This document shows, piece after piece, positions 5,960 to 13,142 of a DNA stretch of 14,301 nucleotides. Source of the stretch: JBGLNJ01 sp964353405 (lineage in GTDB: Bacteria > Chloroflexota > Anaerolineae > Fen-1058); contig CAYGWJ010000075.1 in the NCBI GenBank assembly GCA_964353405.1, positions 1-14,301 on the forward strand, written 5' to 3'. Every line of letters begins with the position of its first letter. Within the stretch, counting starts at the first letter, position 1. The position numbers and the translations under genes are program-made. The notes under the pieces are model-generated. The model worked only from the letters and a program-made list of their open reading frames with translations, did no database searches and was not told the DNA's origin.

Positions 5960-6931
5960 CTATTCCTCTTGTTCCTCGCCCGCCTGAACCTTGCGGATGA
6001 GCTGGAGTTGGCGAATGAAATACAAATCGCGCTTGCGTAACACCTCTTCCCGCGAGACGCCGCGATAGTCGTAAAAGCCCTGGCCCGTCTTGATGCCCAG
6101 CTTACCCTCCTGGACAATCTGATCAAAGAATGGGGGCGGCGCGGTCATGTTGCTCAACGCTTTGAACAGGTATTGGCAGATGCCGTGGAACACGTCCAGA
6201 CCGCCCAGGTCGGCCGTCTCTAGCGGGCCGAGCCAGGGATAGCGAAAGCCGACGCCGCACTTGAGCGTGCGGTCTACGTCCTGCGCGCTGACGACGCCGC
6301 TCTCGACCAGGTACAAAGCTTCTCTCAATACGGCGTACTGAAGCCGGTTGCTCACAAAACCGGGAATGTCCTTGTTCACCACAACGGGCAGCTTGCCCAG
6401 CTTTTCTGTCACCTGGCAGATGACGTCAACCGTATTGTCCGAGGTTTGCTCACCGCGAATGACCTCGACCAGCGGCACAATCTCGGCTGGGTTGGCCCAA
6501 TGCATGCCGCCCACTCGCTCCGGGTGCTGGCATACGGAAGCAATGTCGGTGATGCGCAGTCCCGACGTGTTGGTCGCCAGGATCGCGTCCTCGGGACAAA
6601 ACGTCTCAAACTGCGAAAAGAGTTGTTGCTTGAGTTCCAGACGCTCCGGCGCGGCTTCGAGCACGTACTGCACGCCAACCAGACTGGCTTCCAATTGTGT
6701 CGTGGTGGCAATCCGCTCTCGTGCAGCCTGGGCCGCATCGGCCGAGACGAGTCCCTCTTGCACAAACAGCTTTTGGATGGCTCGAATGCGGCCGCAGGCT
6801 CGCTCGAGCTGCTGAGGGCTCACGTCATAAAGGTTGACGTTGTAGCCAGCCTGGGCAAAACACCAGCTCATCCCGGCGCCCATCGTGCCGGAACCGATCA
6901 TGGCGACGTTGCGGACATCCTCGAACTTCAT
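5960..6931 (-). CDS. 3-hydroxyacyl-CoA dehydrogenase family protein (beta-hydroxy acid/acyl-CoA dehydrogenase)
   Basis: A 323-residue NAD-dependent dehydrogenase. The N-terminal Rossmann domain has GSGTMG (13-18) and a following acidic residue D36, pointing to NAD rather than NADP. Catalytic positions are present: S123 in NTSGL, H144 in GMHWANP, E156 in VEVIRG and N195 in the DIPGFVSNRL motif. The HWANP version differs from the HFFNP of classical 3-hydroxybutyryl-CoA dehydrogenases, and the protein is about 35 residues longer at the C-terminus, with a charged Arg/Glu-rich tail. The same fold includes L-carnitine dehydrogenase and L-gulonate 3-dehydrogenase, which oxidise free beta-hydroxy acids. 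Tight linkage with a BKACE gene (2-base gap) makes a free beta-hydroxy acid as attractive a substrate as a CoA ester. GGGAGG stands 9 bases before the ATG. It is separated from the upstream gene by a palindromic repeat. Confidence 0.9.
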   Translation of the reverse strand: MKFEDVRNVAMIGSGTMGAGMSWCFAQAGYNVNLYDVSPQQLERACGRIRAIQKLFVQEGLVSADAAQAARERIATTTQLEASLVGVQYVLEAAPERLELKQQLFSQFETFCPEDAILATNTSGLRITDIASVCQHPERVGGMHWANPAEIVPLVEVIRGEQTSDNTVDVICQVTEKLGKLPVVVNKDIPGFVSNRLQYAVLREALYLVESGVVSAQDVDRTLKCGVGFRYPWLGPLETADLGGLDVFHGICQYLFKALSNMTAPPPFFDQIVQEGKLGIKTGQGFYDYRGVSREEVLRKRDLYFIRQLQLIRKVQAGEEQEE

Positions 6932-6964
6932 ACGTCATCCCTCCCAAATCACAGGGCCTAAGAG

Positions 6965-7047
6965 CCTATCCGAAAACTGGAGTGCAGGCTTCAGCCTGCC
7001 TTTCCGCACGCGGACTAGAGTCCGCACTCTGGAGGTTTTCGGATAGG
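6965..7047. repeat. 83-base MITE-like palindromic repeat inside the gene cluster
   Basis: The ends are a perfect 13-base inverted repeat: CCTATCCGAAAAC (6965-6977) and GTTTTCGGATAGG (7035-7047); it extends to 16 bases with one mismatch. The interior holds two further perfect 7-base-stem hairpins, GCAGGCT/AGCCTGC (6984-6999) and GCGGACT/AGTCCGC (7010-7025), and GAGTGC/GCACTC pairs around both. No clear target duplication flanks it. It occupies most of the 155-base gap between the 4-hydroxybutyryl-CoA dehydratase-like gene and the dehydrogenase gene. When transcribed it would form a large branched hairpin that could set mRNA processing or relative expression of the two halves of the cluster. 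It looks like a dispersed non-coding repeat, but only one copy is in this window. Confidence 0.7.
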
Positions 7048-7086
7048 TTCCAAGTGTCACGCAGAGCGCCTCAGAGGTCTAGCTTT

Positions 7087-8535
7087 TCAATGAATATCTA
7101 ACAACTGCTTGACCCGCTTGATCTTGCCCTCGAGGTCGCCCTGGCGGGCGATCATGATGCGCTGGGCCATGGGCGAGCCAGCGCCGTGCATGGACTCGAT
7201 GAGATAAGCGACCGCACCGGCCCCGGCGACCAGGTTTTCAATCAGGCGCAGGACCTTCATCCGATCTACCGTGTCCACACCCTGGACAGCGGCCAGATAC
7301 TTGACAATGTACGGCCCGGCCACGGGGTCTTTTAGGTCTTGTGCCGAAGGCATGGTTCCCAGCAAGCCGCCCGCAATGTCGGTCGCCAGGCGAGCCAGCT
7401 CGTATGGAAAGCGTGTCACGTTCAATTTGCAGACGTTGGCCAGCAGCATGTCCACTTGATAATTGCCTGCGAGCGTGGGATGCCCTTGCGCCGAGCAGGC
7501 GATGCCGCAGGCAAACAAGGTCTCGTTGAGATGAATCATCTCTACGAGCTTGTCGCAAACGTGAGAAGCGTTGGCGACACCATTCATGCGCGCGATAAGG
7601 GCCGTCGCCCCGATGAGGACATCGCCCACGCCGACCTTGCAGCCGCCATAACTCTGACGGTGATAAGCGGCAAAGCGCTCCACCAGCTTGCCGGTCTGGT
7701 CGAGCTCGCCGTTCAAAAAGATGCGCTCTTCGGGGACAAAAACATCGTCAAAGACGAGCATGACCTCTTGCCCGCCGAACGTGGGATTACCCACATCCAG
7801 CCGGGAGCCTTCCAGCTTGCGCGTGTCGCTGGCCTGCCGTCCATAGATGAAGCGGAGACCCGGCGTGTTGGTGGGCACGGCAAAACAAATCGCCCAGTCT
7901 TGTTCGCCGGGCCCCAGGTTGACGGTGGGCATCACCATCACTTCGTGCGAGTTGAGCAGGCCGGTCTGGTGGAGCTTGGCTCCCCTCACCACCACGCCAT
8001 CACGCTTGCGTTCCACAACTCGCAGGTAAAGGTCAGGATCGGCTTGCTCCTTTGGGCGCTTACTGCGGTCGCCCTTTGGATCGGTCATGGCTCCATCTAC
8101 CACAAGGTCTTGACGTTGGATGCGCATCCAGTAGTCAATGAACCGCGGGTGATAATGCGTGCCGTGCGCTTGATCGCACTCGAAGGTCACGCTGAACGTG
8201 GCGTTGGCGGCGTCCAGCCCGACACAGCGCTGGAAACAGCAGCCCGTGAGATTGCCGCACGTCCGCTGCATGATGACCTTGTTGGTCAGGTCGGCCGTGC
8301 TCTGGTGAAGGTGATTGAAACGGTTGATCTCTTCGCCCGTCAAGGATGAGCGCACCCGAAAGAGCGAGCGGTTGTCCTCAGAGTAGGCGCAATCAAAAGT
8401 CGTCGCTACGGCCTGAAGCGACGGCCTGACCAGGGGATGCTGGGTCAGGTCGGCGGTTTTCTGGCCCAGGATGTTGGCCTCCAATCCCAGCGCCTCGATC
8501 GAAGAGATGTATTCACTGCCTGTTTTGAGTGACAT
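7087..8535 (-). CDS. 4-hydroxybutyryl-CoA dehydratase-like [4Fe-4S] flavoprotein (AbfD/HpaB superfamily)
   Basis: A 482-residue flavoprotein of the 4-hydroxyphenylacetate 3-hydroxylase/4-hydroxybutyryl-CoA dehydratase superfamily. The dehydratase makes crotonyl-CoA from 4-hydroxybutyryl-CoA by a radical mechanism using FAD and an oxygen-sensitive [4Fe-4S] cluster. All cluster ligands are present: C100 and C104 in CFQRC (one residue off the C99/C103 of the Clostridium enzyme), and H292 and C299 in HRQSYGGC, exactly at the reference numbers. Y296, a proposed catalytic residue, is also kept. Oxygen-dependent hydroxylases of the superfamily lack these ligands, so this should be a dehydratase/isomerase. 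CTGGAGA precedes the ATG; the gene begins 15 bases after the alcohol dehydrogenase gene. No CoA-transferase or CoA-ligase gene is in the window, so how its CoA substrate forms is unknown; a different 4-hydroxyacyl-CoA is possible. Confidence 0.85.
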   Translation of the reverse strand: MSLKTGSEYISSIEALGLEANILGQKTADLTQHPLVRPSLQAVATTFDCAYSEDNRSLFRVRSSLTGEEINRFNHLHQSTADLTNKVIMQRTCGNLTGCCFQRCVGLDAANATFSVTFECDQAHGTHYHPRFIDYWMRIQRQDLVVDGAMTDPKGDRSKRPKEQADPDLYLRVVERKRDGVVVRGAKLHQTGLLNSHEVMVMPTVNLGPGEQDWAICFAVPTNTPGLRFIYGRQASDTRKLEGSRLDVGNPTFGGQEVMLVFDDVFVPEERIFLNGELDQTGKLVERFAAYHRQSYGGCKVGVGDVLIGATALIARMNGVANASHVCDKLVEMIHLNETLFACGIACSAQGHPTLAGNYQVDMLLANVCKLNVTRFPYELARLATDIAGGLLGTMPSAQDLKDPVAGPYIVKYLAAVQGVDTVDRMKVLRLIENLVAGAGAVAYLIESMHGAGSPMAQRIMIARQGDLEGKIKRVKQLLDIH

Positions 8536-8550
8536 GCCGGGTCTCCAGTT

Positions 8551-9579
8551 TTACGGCACGATGACGGTACGAATATCACTGCCGAATTGTTCCAGCGCAT
8601 CCAGCGCCCGGTTGATCGCGTCGGCATCCAGCGGCACGGTGCGAGTGACGACGCGCACAGTGTCGAGCACGTGGCGCCGGGCCATTTCAATCAGCAAGGG
8701 CAATTCCTGGAGCAGATGGTCATTCGAGCCGATGATTTGTACTTCGTTGCCCAATAGTTCGCGATACGTATCAATCTCCAGCGTTTTGTCGCCGATGCCG
8801 GCGATGACAGCCCGCCCCATCACGCCGAGGCATTGCACCGTCTGCCGCATCGTCTGCGCCAGCCCGATCAATTCAAGCGCCACGTCCACGCCTTTGCCTT
8901 GTGTGCGGCGACGAATCTCGGATACAGGCTCAACGTGCTGTGCGTTGATCGGGATAGCGCCATACTGCGTGGCGAGTCTCAGCTTGTCTTCGTTGATGTC
9001 AATGGCAAAGACATCCAGGGCGCCAAAAGCGCGGGCAAGCTGTATGGCCGACATGCCCAATCCGCCCACGCCAAAGATCGCTGCCGTCTCACCCGCCTTG
9101 AGCTGGGACTTTTTCAGGGCGTGGAACGCCGTGGCCGAGGCGCACATCAGAGTCGCGCCTTGCTCAAAGGGGATTTCGTCGGGCAAGGGGACGGCATTGC
9201 GCGCGGGGACGGCAATGTATTCGGCATAGCCGCCGTTGGTGTAATGCCCCAGCATGAGGCCCTTGACGCAGAATTGCTCGTTGCCCGTGCTGCAATAGTA
9301 GCAGTCGCCGCAGGTGATGTTATAGTGCAGGCAGACCCGGTCGCCGACCTTGACGCTCGTCACCTGCGCGCCGATCTGCTCCACAACCCCGGCCACTTCG
9401 TGGCCGAGTGTCATGGGAAGTGGGCGAACCGGCGACCGGCCCGCCCGGTAGTGCACGTCCGAGTGGCAAATGCCAGCGGCGCGAACGCGCACGAGGATGT
9501 CTCTCTCACCTATCGTGGGCACGGGCAACTCTTGATTCTCTAAAGGTCGTCCCACCTGAACCATGCGAACTGCTTTCAT
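8551..9579 (-). CDS. Zinc-dependent alcohol dehydrogenase (MDR family)
   Basis: A 342-residue medium-chain dehydrogenase oxidising an alcohol to an aldehyde or ketone, or the reverse. Catalytic zinc ligands fit C38 (GICHSD), H60/E61 (GHE) and C146. The structural zinc loop has all four cysteines: C90, C93, C96 and C104. The Rossmann motif GVGGLG (170-175) with D194 at the end of the second strand indicates NAD. Length and motifs match the class of short-chain primary/secondary alcohol dehydrogenases (AdhP/Adh-like); the substrate cannot be read from sequence. The ATG at 9579 follows GGGGGACA. It is the first gene of the leftward catabolic cluster, preceded by a 179-base non-coding stretch that should carry the promoter, and followed after 15 bases by the FeS dehydratase gene. 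That suggests it acts on the same hydroxyacid/aldehyde couple. Confidence 0.92.
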   Translation of the reverse strand: MKAVRMVQVGRPLENQELPVPTIGERDILVRVRAAGICHSDVHYRAGRSPVRPLPMTLGHEVAGVVEQIGAQVTSVKVGDRVCLHYNITCGDCYYCSTGNEQFCVKGLMLGHYTNGGYAEYIAVPARNAVPLPDEIPFEQGATLMCASATAFHALKKSQLKAGETAAIFGVGGLGMSAIQLARAFGALDVFAIDINEDKLRLATQYGAIPINAQHVEPVSEIRRRTQGKGVDVALELIGLAQTMRQTVQCLGVMGRAVIAGIGDKTLEIDTYRELLGNEVQIIGSNDHLLQELPLLIEMARRHVLDTVRVVTRTVPLDADAINRALDALEQFGSDIRTVIVP

Positions 9580-9758
9580 ATGCTTGTCCCCCTTTGCCCG
9601 ACAATCTCAACCCTGGAGAATAAACGAATTGGAAACCAACCAGCCGACGCTATGACGAAATTGTATTACAGGTGAGGCTGCCGTGACATTGCAGTTGGCT
9701 TGCGAAAATCCCTCTCTGCCTTCCTTCTCCGTCGCCGAGCGACCGGGGAAGGGCAAGA
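9580..9758 (-). promoter_or_regulatory. Intergenic region expected to drive the catabolic cluster
   Basis: No gene fits between the response-regulator stop and the alcohol dehydrogenase start. On the minus strand TACAAT (9665-9660) is a good -10 candidate about 75 bases before the ATG, but no acceptable -35 box lies 16-18 bases upstream; an activator-dependent promoter would look like this. At 9719-9752 an imperfect hairpin is formed by CCTTCC/GGAAGG outside and GTCGC/GCGAC inside. It follows the response-regulator stop closely and may end that transcript, although no U-tract is visible. The region is the natural place to look for binding of the adjacent response regulator. Confidence 0.35.
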
Positions 9759-10508
9759 TCACCAGGCCGCAAAGAGATAACCTTTGCCGCGTATCGTGCG
9801 GATCCAGGTCGGGTGCACCGGGTCTAACTCGACCTTGTTCCGCAGGCGAGAGATGTGCGGGCGGACAATGTCCTCGGCTTCCCGCTCGCTGACGTCGTAG
9901 CCTAAGGGACTGCGAGCCAGGTCTCGGCAAGAAAAAACGGTATCGGGAGATTGCATCAGACAGGCCAACAACGCTGTTTCGTGACCCGTGAGGCCGACCT
10001 GTGTGCGACCCCCGCTCGCTAAAGCCACAATCGCCAGCCGCTTTTCAACGTCCAGCGTAACCGGGCCGCGCTGGATAAATCGTTCCGCCGGACCTGACTG
10101 AGGCTCGCGAGTGTGACGAGGGTGATCGAGCGCACGCGCAATGGCGGCTTCGGTATCGCGCAGGCTGTAGGGTTTGAGCAAATAGTCAGCCGCACCGAAT
10201 CGCACGGCCGCAATCGCACTGTCCAGCGTGGCGTGCGCTGTCAACACGATGACGAGCGTATCCGGGCACAACTTGCTCGCCTGCCGCATCACCTCGACGC
10301 CGTCCACGCCCGGCATCCGCAAATCGAGCAACATGACGTCATAAAAGCGGCTGGAGAGTTTGCTCAGCGCTTCAGTGCCGGAAGCGGCTTGGTCGGCCTT
10401 GTACCCCATCAGGTTGAGCGCACGCGTGATCGTCATGCGCGGCATGGCTTCGTCGTCCACGACCAGGATGCGCGCGGGCAGGATGGGATGCAGAGATGGG
10501 TCGCTCAC
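9759..10508 (-). CDS. OmpR-family response regulator
   Basis: A 249-residue two-component response regulator. The receiver domain (residues ~13-122) has the acidic pair D18/D19, the phosphoacceptor D62 in LLDLRMPG, the switch T90 in VLTAH, and K112 in LLKPY. After a linker rich in Arg/Pro, a winged-helix DNA-binding domain (~148-249) follows, ending in the signature WIRTIRGKGYLF. The start is a GTG whose bases overlap the kinase stop (GTGA), so the two are translationally coupled and presumably form a cognate pair. It lies directly upstream of the alcohol dehydrogenase cluster in the same direction, making that promoter a likely target. The DNA-binding wing is intact; nothing suggests decay. 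Confidence 0.94.
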   Translation of the reverse strand: MSDPSLHPILPARILVVDDEAMPRMTITRALNLMGYKADQAASGTEALSKLSSRFYDVMLLDLRMPGVDGVEVMRQASKLCPDTLVIVLTAHATLDSAIAAVRFGAADYLLKPYSLRDTEAAIARALDHPRHTREPQSGPAERFIQRGPVTLDVEKRLAIVALASGGRTQVGLTGHETALLACLMQSPDTVFSCRDLARSPLGYDVSEREAEDIVRPHISRLRNKVELDPVHPTWIRTIRGKGYLFAAW

Positions 10509-12061
10509 TCGCCTGCCTCCGGCACGGAAGGGTCACTCGACGCATCGGCAATCGGCAGTGCGAGCTTGAACACGGCGCCCTCTGGCGTGTTGCTCGCCGT
10601 GATGCTCCCACCATGCTCCCGAATGACGTTGTGGCTCACAGCCAATCCCAGTCCGGTGCCATCCTCCTTGGTCGTGTAAAACGGCTCAAAGACCATCGCC
10701 AGCGATTCGGGCGGAATGCCCGCGCCGGTATCGGCAAAGGACAGCTCGACATGATCGCCATCCCGACCAGCCGAAATGCTCAACGCGCCACCCTGCGGCA
10801 TCGCTTCAATGGCGTTGATGATCAGATTCAGAAACACCTGCGTCAGATGGTCTCGCGAAGCCATGACCTGCGGCAGGTTGCCGGGCAGATTCAAGCTGAT
10901 ATCAATGCGGCTGTGCTGGAGCTGCTTGCTGGACAAGGCCAACGCATGATGGACGACCGTGGCCACATCGGTCGGACGCCGGGCGAGGTGCGGCGGGCGC
11001 GCAAAGTCCAGGACGCGTCCGGTCAACGCCTGCAGCCGCTCGATCTCGCGCAGTGCAGCTTGCAGATATTCGCGCTGCTCGTTGGCGTCGAGTGGAAAGT
11101 CTAGCACCAATTCCAATCCGTTACCAATGGCATGCAAGGGATTGTTGATCTCGTGAGCCAGTGCCGCCGCCAATCGCCCCATCGCCGCCAGCCGCTCGGT
11201 GTGGAGCACGTATTGCTCCATTTGCTTGCGCTCGGTGATGTCCTCACAAGTCGTGACGACGCCTACGACGTTGCCGTCTGCGCCGTGCATTGGCATCTTG
11301 TTCGTCCTCAGCCACCGCTGTGTGCCATCGGCTTTGGTGAGCGGCTCTTCGATGTTGAGCTTGGGCGTATCCAATTCCATCACCAGGCGATCGTCGGAGT
11401 GATAGAACGCCGCGTGATTCGCCCAGGGCATGTCAAGCGCTGTCTTGCCGACAATCTCATCCGGGGACGACAAACCGCCGTCGAGCGCGAACTGGCGATT
11501 GCAGCCCAGATAGACCAGGTTACGGTCTTTCCAAAAGATGGCCTGCGGGATGTTGTCCATCACCACCTTGAGACGTTCCTCACTTTCGCGCCGGGCCGCC
11601 TCGGCCTGCTTGCGCTGGGTGATGTTGCGGACATATTCAATCGCTCCTGTGATGCGGCCCTCTTCGTCGTACATCGGGAAAGAGTAAAGCTCCAGCCAGC
11701 CTCTCACTCCGTCGGGGCCCGTGAGCGGAACCTCTTCCATTTGCGGCAGGCCGTTCTCGAGTGTGTTGACGGTGGGACACACCTGACACGGCTCAGAGCG
11801 CAAGTGATAGGCCGCAAAGCATTTCTTGCCAGCGAGCGGCATGGCGTGTTCGTACCAATATTCCATCGCGTGGTTGACCCGCACGACGTTCAGGTCCTGG
11901 TCCAGCACGCTGATGCCATCTTGGATGCCGTCAAAGACGGCTTGCAAGAAGCGCTCGTTCTCGCGGATCTTTTTTTCGACCTGAGAAACAGACGGTGCAT
12001 CCGCGCTGAGGTCTGCACTTGTCTTGTGACGCGACGCCTGGGGTTTAGCCGCTCGTGCCAT
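10505..12061 (-). CDS. PAS-PAS sensor histidine kinase
   Basis: A 518-residue kinase with no membrane segment, so probably a soluble cytoplasmic sensor. Domains in order: a short coiled N-terminus, PAS 1 (~35-150), PAS 2 (~160-280), a dimerisation/phosphoacceptor helix with LAHEINNPL (H303), and a HATPase domain with the N box LNLIINAIEA (N416), DTGAGIP (D444), the F box VFEPFYTTK and GTGLGL (468-473). PAS 1 carries an unusual cysteine cluster, C81 and EPCQVCP (C92, C95), as in PAS domains thought to bind metal or sense redox; its role here is inference. Both PAS domains end in the usual DITERKQ/NITQRKQ-type motif. The ATG at 12061 has GAGGTTGAG upstream, lying within the tail of the preceding decayed gene. 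The stop overlaps the response-regulator start by 4 bases. Confidence 0.94.
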   Translation of the reverse strand: MARAAKPQASRHKTSADLSADAPSVSQVEKKIRENERFLQAVFDGIQDGISVLDQDLNVVRVNHAMEYWYEHAMPLAGKKCFAAYHLRSEPCQVCPTVNTLENGLPQMEEVPLTGPDGVRGWLELYSFPMYDEEGRITGAIEYVRNITQRKQAEAARRESEERLKVVMDNIPQAIFWKDRNLVYLGCNRQFALDGGLSSPDEIVGKTALDMPWANHAAFYHSDDRLVMELDTPKLNIEEPLTKADGTQRWLRTNKMPMHGADGNVVGVVTTCEDITERKQMEQYVLHTERLAAMGRLAAALAHEINNPLHAIGNGLELVLDFPLDANEQREYLQAALREIERLQALTGRVLDFARPPHLARRPTDVATVVHHALALSSKQLQHSRIDISLNLPGNLPQVMASRDHLTQVFLNLIINAIEAMPQGGALSISAGRDGDHVELSFADTGAGIPPESLAMVFEPFYTTKEDGTGLGLAVSHNVIREHGGSITASNTPEGAVFKLALPIADASSDPSVPEAGE

Positions 12062-12069
12062 CTCAACCT

Positions 12070-13125
12070 CTACCTCTGTCCATTATTCATCTTGCCCAAC
12101 TCGGTAAAGATATTCAGCCAGGGATATTCGGCCACCACTTGCGCAAACGGGTGTTCTTCCAGCGTGTCAGAGGCGGACGTGGCGGCGCCTGTCACCTGCG
12201 GCAGGCGTGGGCGCTGTCTGCGCTCTGGCCGATTCAGACGCACGTCAGAAAGCACCTCGGCCAATTGCTCAAGGCCGGCAAGGTTGCAGCCGGGCAGCAA
12301 GTCGTCCACATAATCGAGCGCCGCCGCCATGCCGCGTTGGCTGGGCTGGTATTCTCTCGCCCCCATCAGAGGATTGAGCCACATCAACCGATAGGCCGAA
12401 CGTTCAAGTCGCGCCTCCTCCCGCGTGAGCAGATCCACATCGCCGCGATCCCAGCCATCGCTGATGATGAGCACGACCGCGCCGCGCCCCAACACTCGCC
12501 GCGCCCAGTGAAAGTTAAAGGTCTTGATCGCCTCGCCGATGCGCGTGCCGCCCGACCAATCCAGCACGGCTTTGCCGACCTGGTCCATGGACTCGTCCAC
12601 GTCCTTGTGGCGCAAATGATGCGTGATGCGCGTCAATCGCGTGCCAAAGACAAACGCTTCCACATCCACGCCGGTCAGCCCATGCGTCAGCGCGTGGATG
12701 AAATGCTGTAGCGCGCGATCCGCACCGCCATCGCCTGTTCGCTTTCACCTTCGCCCGGAGCTTGTTCGACGCTCCCACCTTCCTCATCGCCGGGCGGGCC
12801 GGCATCAGGTTCACCCGGCAGGCGGGCGCGCTTCCCTGTGCCGCTACCCTTCTGGCCTGATTGCGGCGGGTTGATCGAGCGCCAAAAGACCCAAGGCCTG
12901 GTCAAAGACCGGCAAGTCCTCGCGGCGATTGACGAGCAGCGCCCGCGCCGCACAGTAGAAATTCAACTGCTCGGTGATCGGCACATGGTGGGTCGCCTCG
13001 ACCAGGTCGAGCACCTGGCGCAGGCTGACGGCTACGCCCATCAGGCGCAGCATCTGCCCAAAGCGCAAGAGGTGGCCGAGCAAATAGCCGCGGGGATTAG
13101 AGATTGGAGATTGGAGATTGGTCAT
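12070..13125 (-). pseudogene. Decayed CoxE-like VWA-domain protein gene
   Basis: Three reading frames together make up one CoxE-like/VWA gene. Residues encoded by ~13125-12900 give the N-terminal helices (GYLLGHLLRFGQMLR, then RALLVNRREDLPVFDQA). Around 12880-12900 the homology changes frame to WRSINPPQSGQKG and an acidic/Gly-Pro linker ending MAVRIARYS. Near 12705-12720 it changes again to LQHFIHALTHGLTGVDVEAFVFGTRL and the C-terminal half (SGGTRIG, VVLIISDGWDRGD, LMWLNPLMG, YVDDLLPG), ending at 12070. The segment normally between linker and FIHALTHG, which holds the DxSxS metal site (CDVSGSM-type), is absent, about 100 or more residues by my estimate. The N-terminal codons sit in a 7-base tandem repeat. 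A sequencing error could explain one frame change but not the missing core. Intact members work with a MoxR-type AAA ATPase in metalloenzyme maturation; no such partner is in view. Confidence 0.8.
13101..13121. repeat. Three tandem copies of a 7-base unit at a gene start
   Basis: AGATTGG occurs three times in perfect tandem (13101-13107, 13108-13114, 13115-13121), with an imperfect partial copy just to the left. On the minus strand it encodes the residues directly after the start codon of the decayed VWA gene (MTNLQSPISNP), which do not look like family sequence. Simple repeats of this type in intergenic DNA are familiar from Chloroflexota, and one may have expanded or inserted at this gene boundary. 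Confidence 0.7.
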
Positions 13126-13142
13126 GGTTCAGGCTTGATGCG

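Noticed and set aside
5960..6931. Assignment as carnitine dehydrogenase or L-gulonate 3-dehydrogenase
   Set aside because: The fold and length allow it, but no substrate-specific residues can be judged by eye and the neighbours do not match either pathway fully.
7339..8349. 336-codon plus-strand open frame
   Set aside because: Fully antisense to the AbfD-like gene, whose motifs are unmistakable on the other strand.
11132..12313. 393-codon plus-strand open frame, the longest antisense frame
   Set aside because: Lies opposite the histidine kinase and the decayed VWA gene; no domain features, typical GC-rich shadow frame.
12515..12814. Minus-strand 99-codon frame within the VWA region
   Set aside because: Arg-rich, no family resemblance; the homologous sequence here runs in the other two minus-strand frames.
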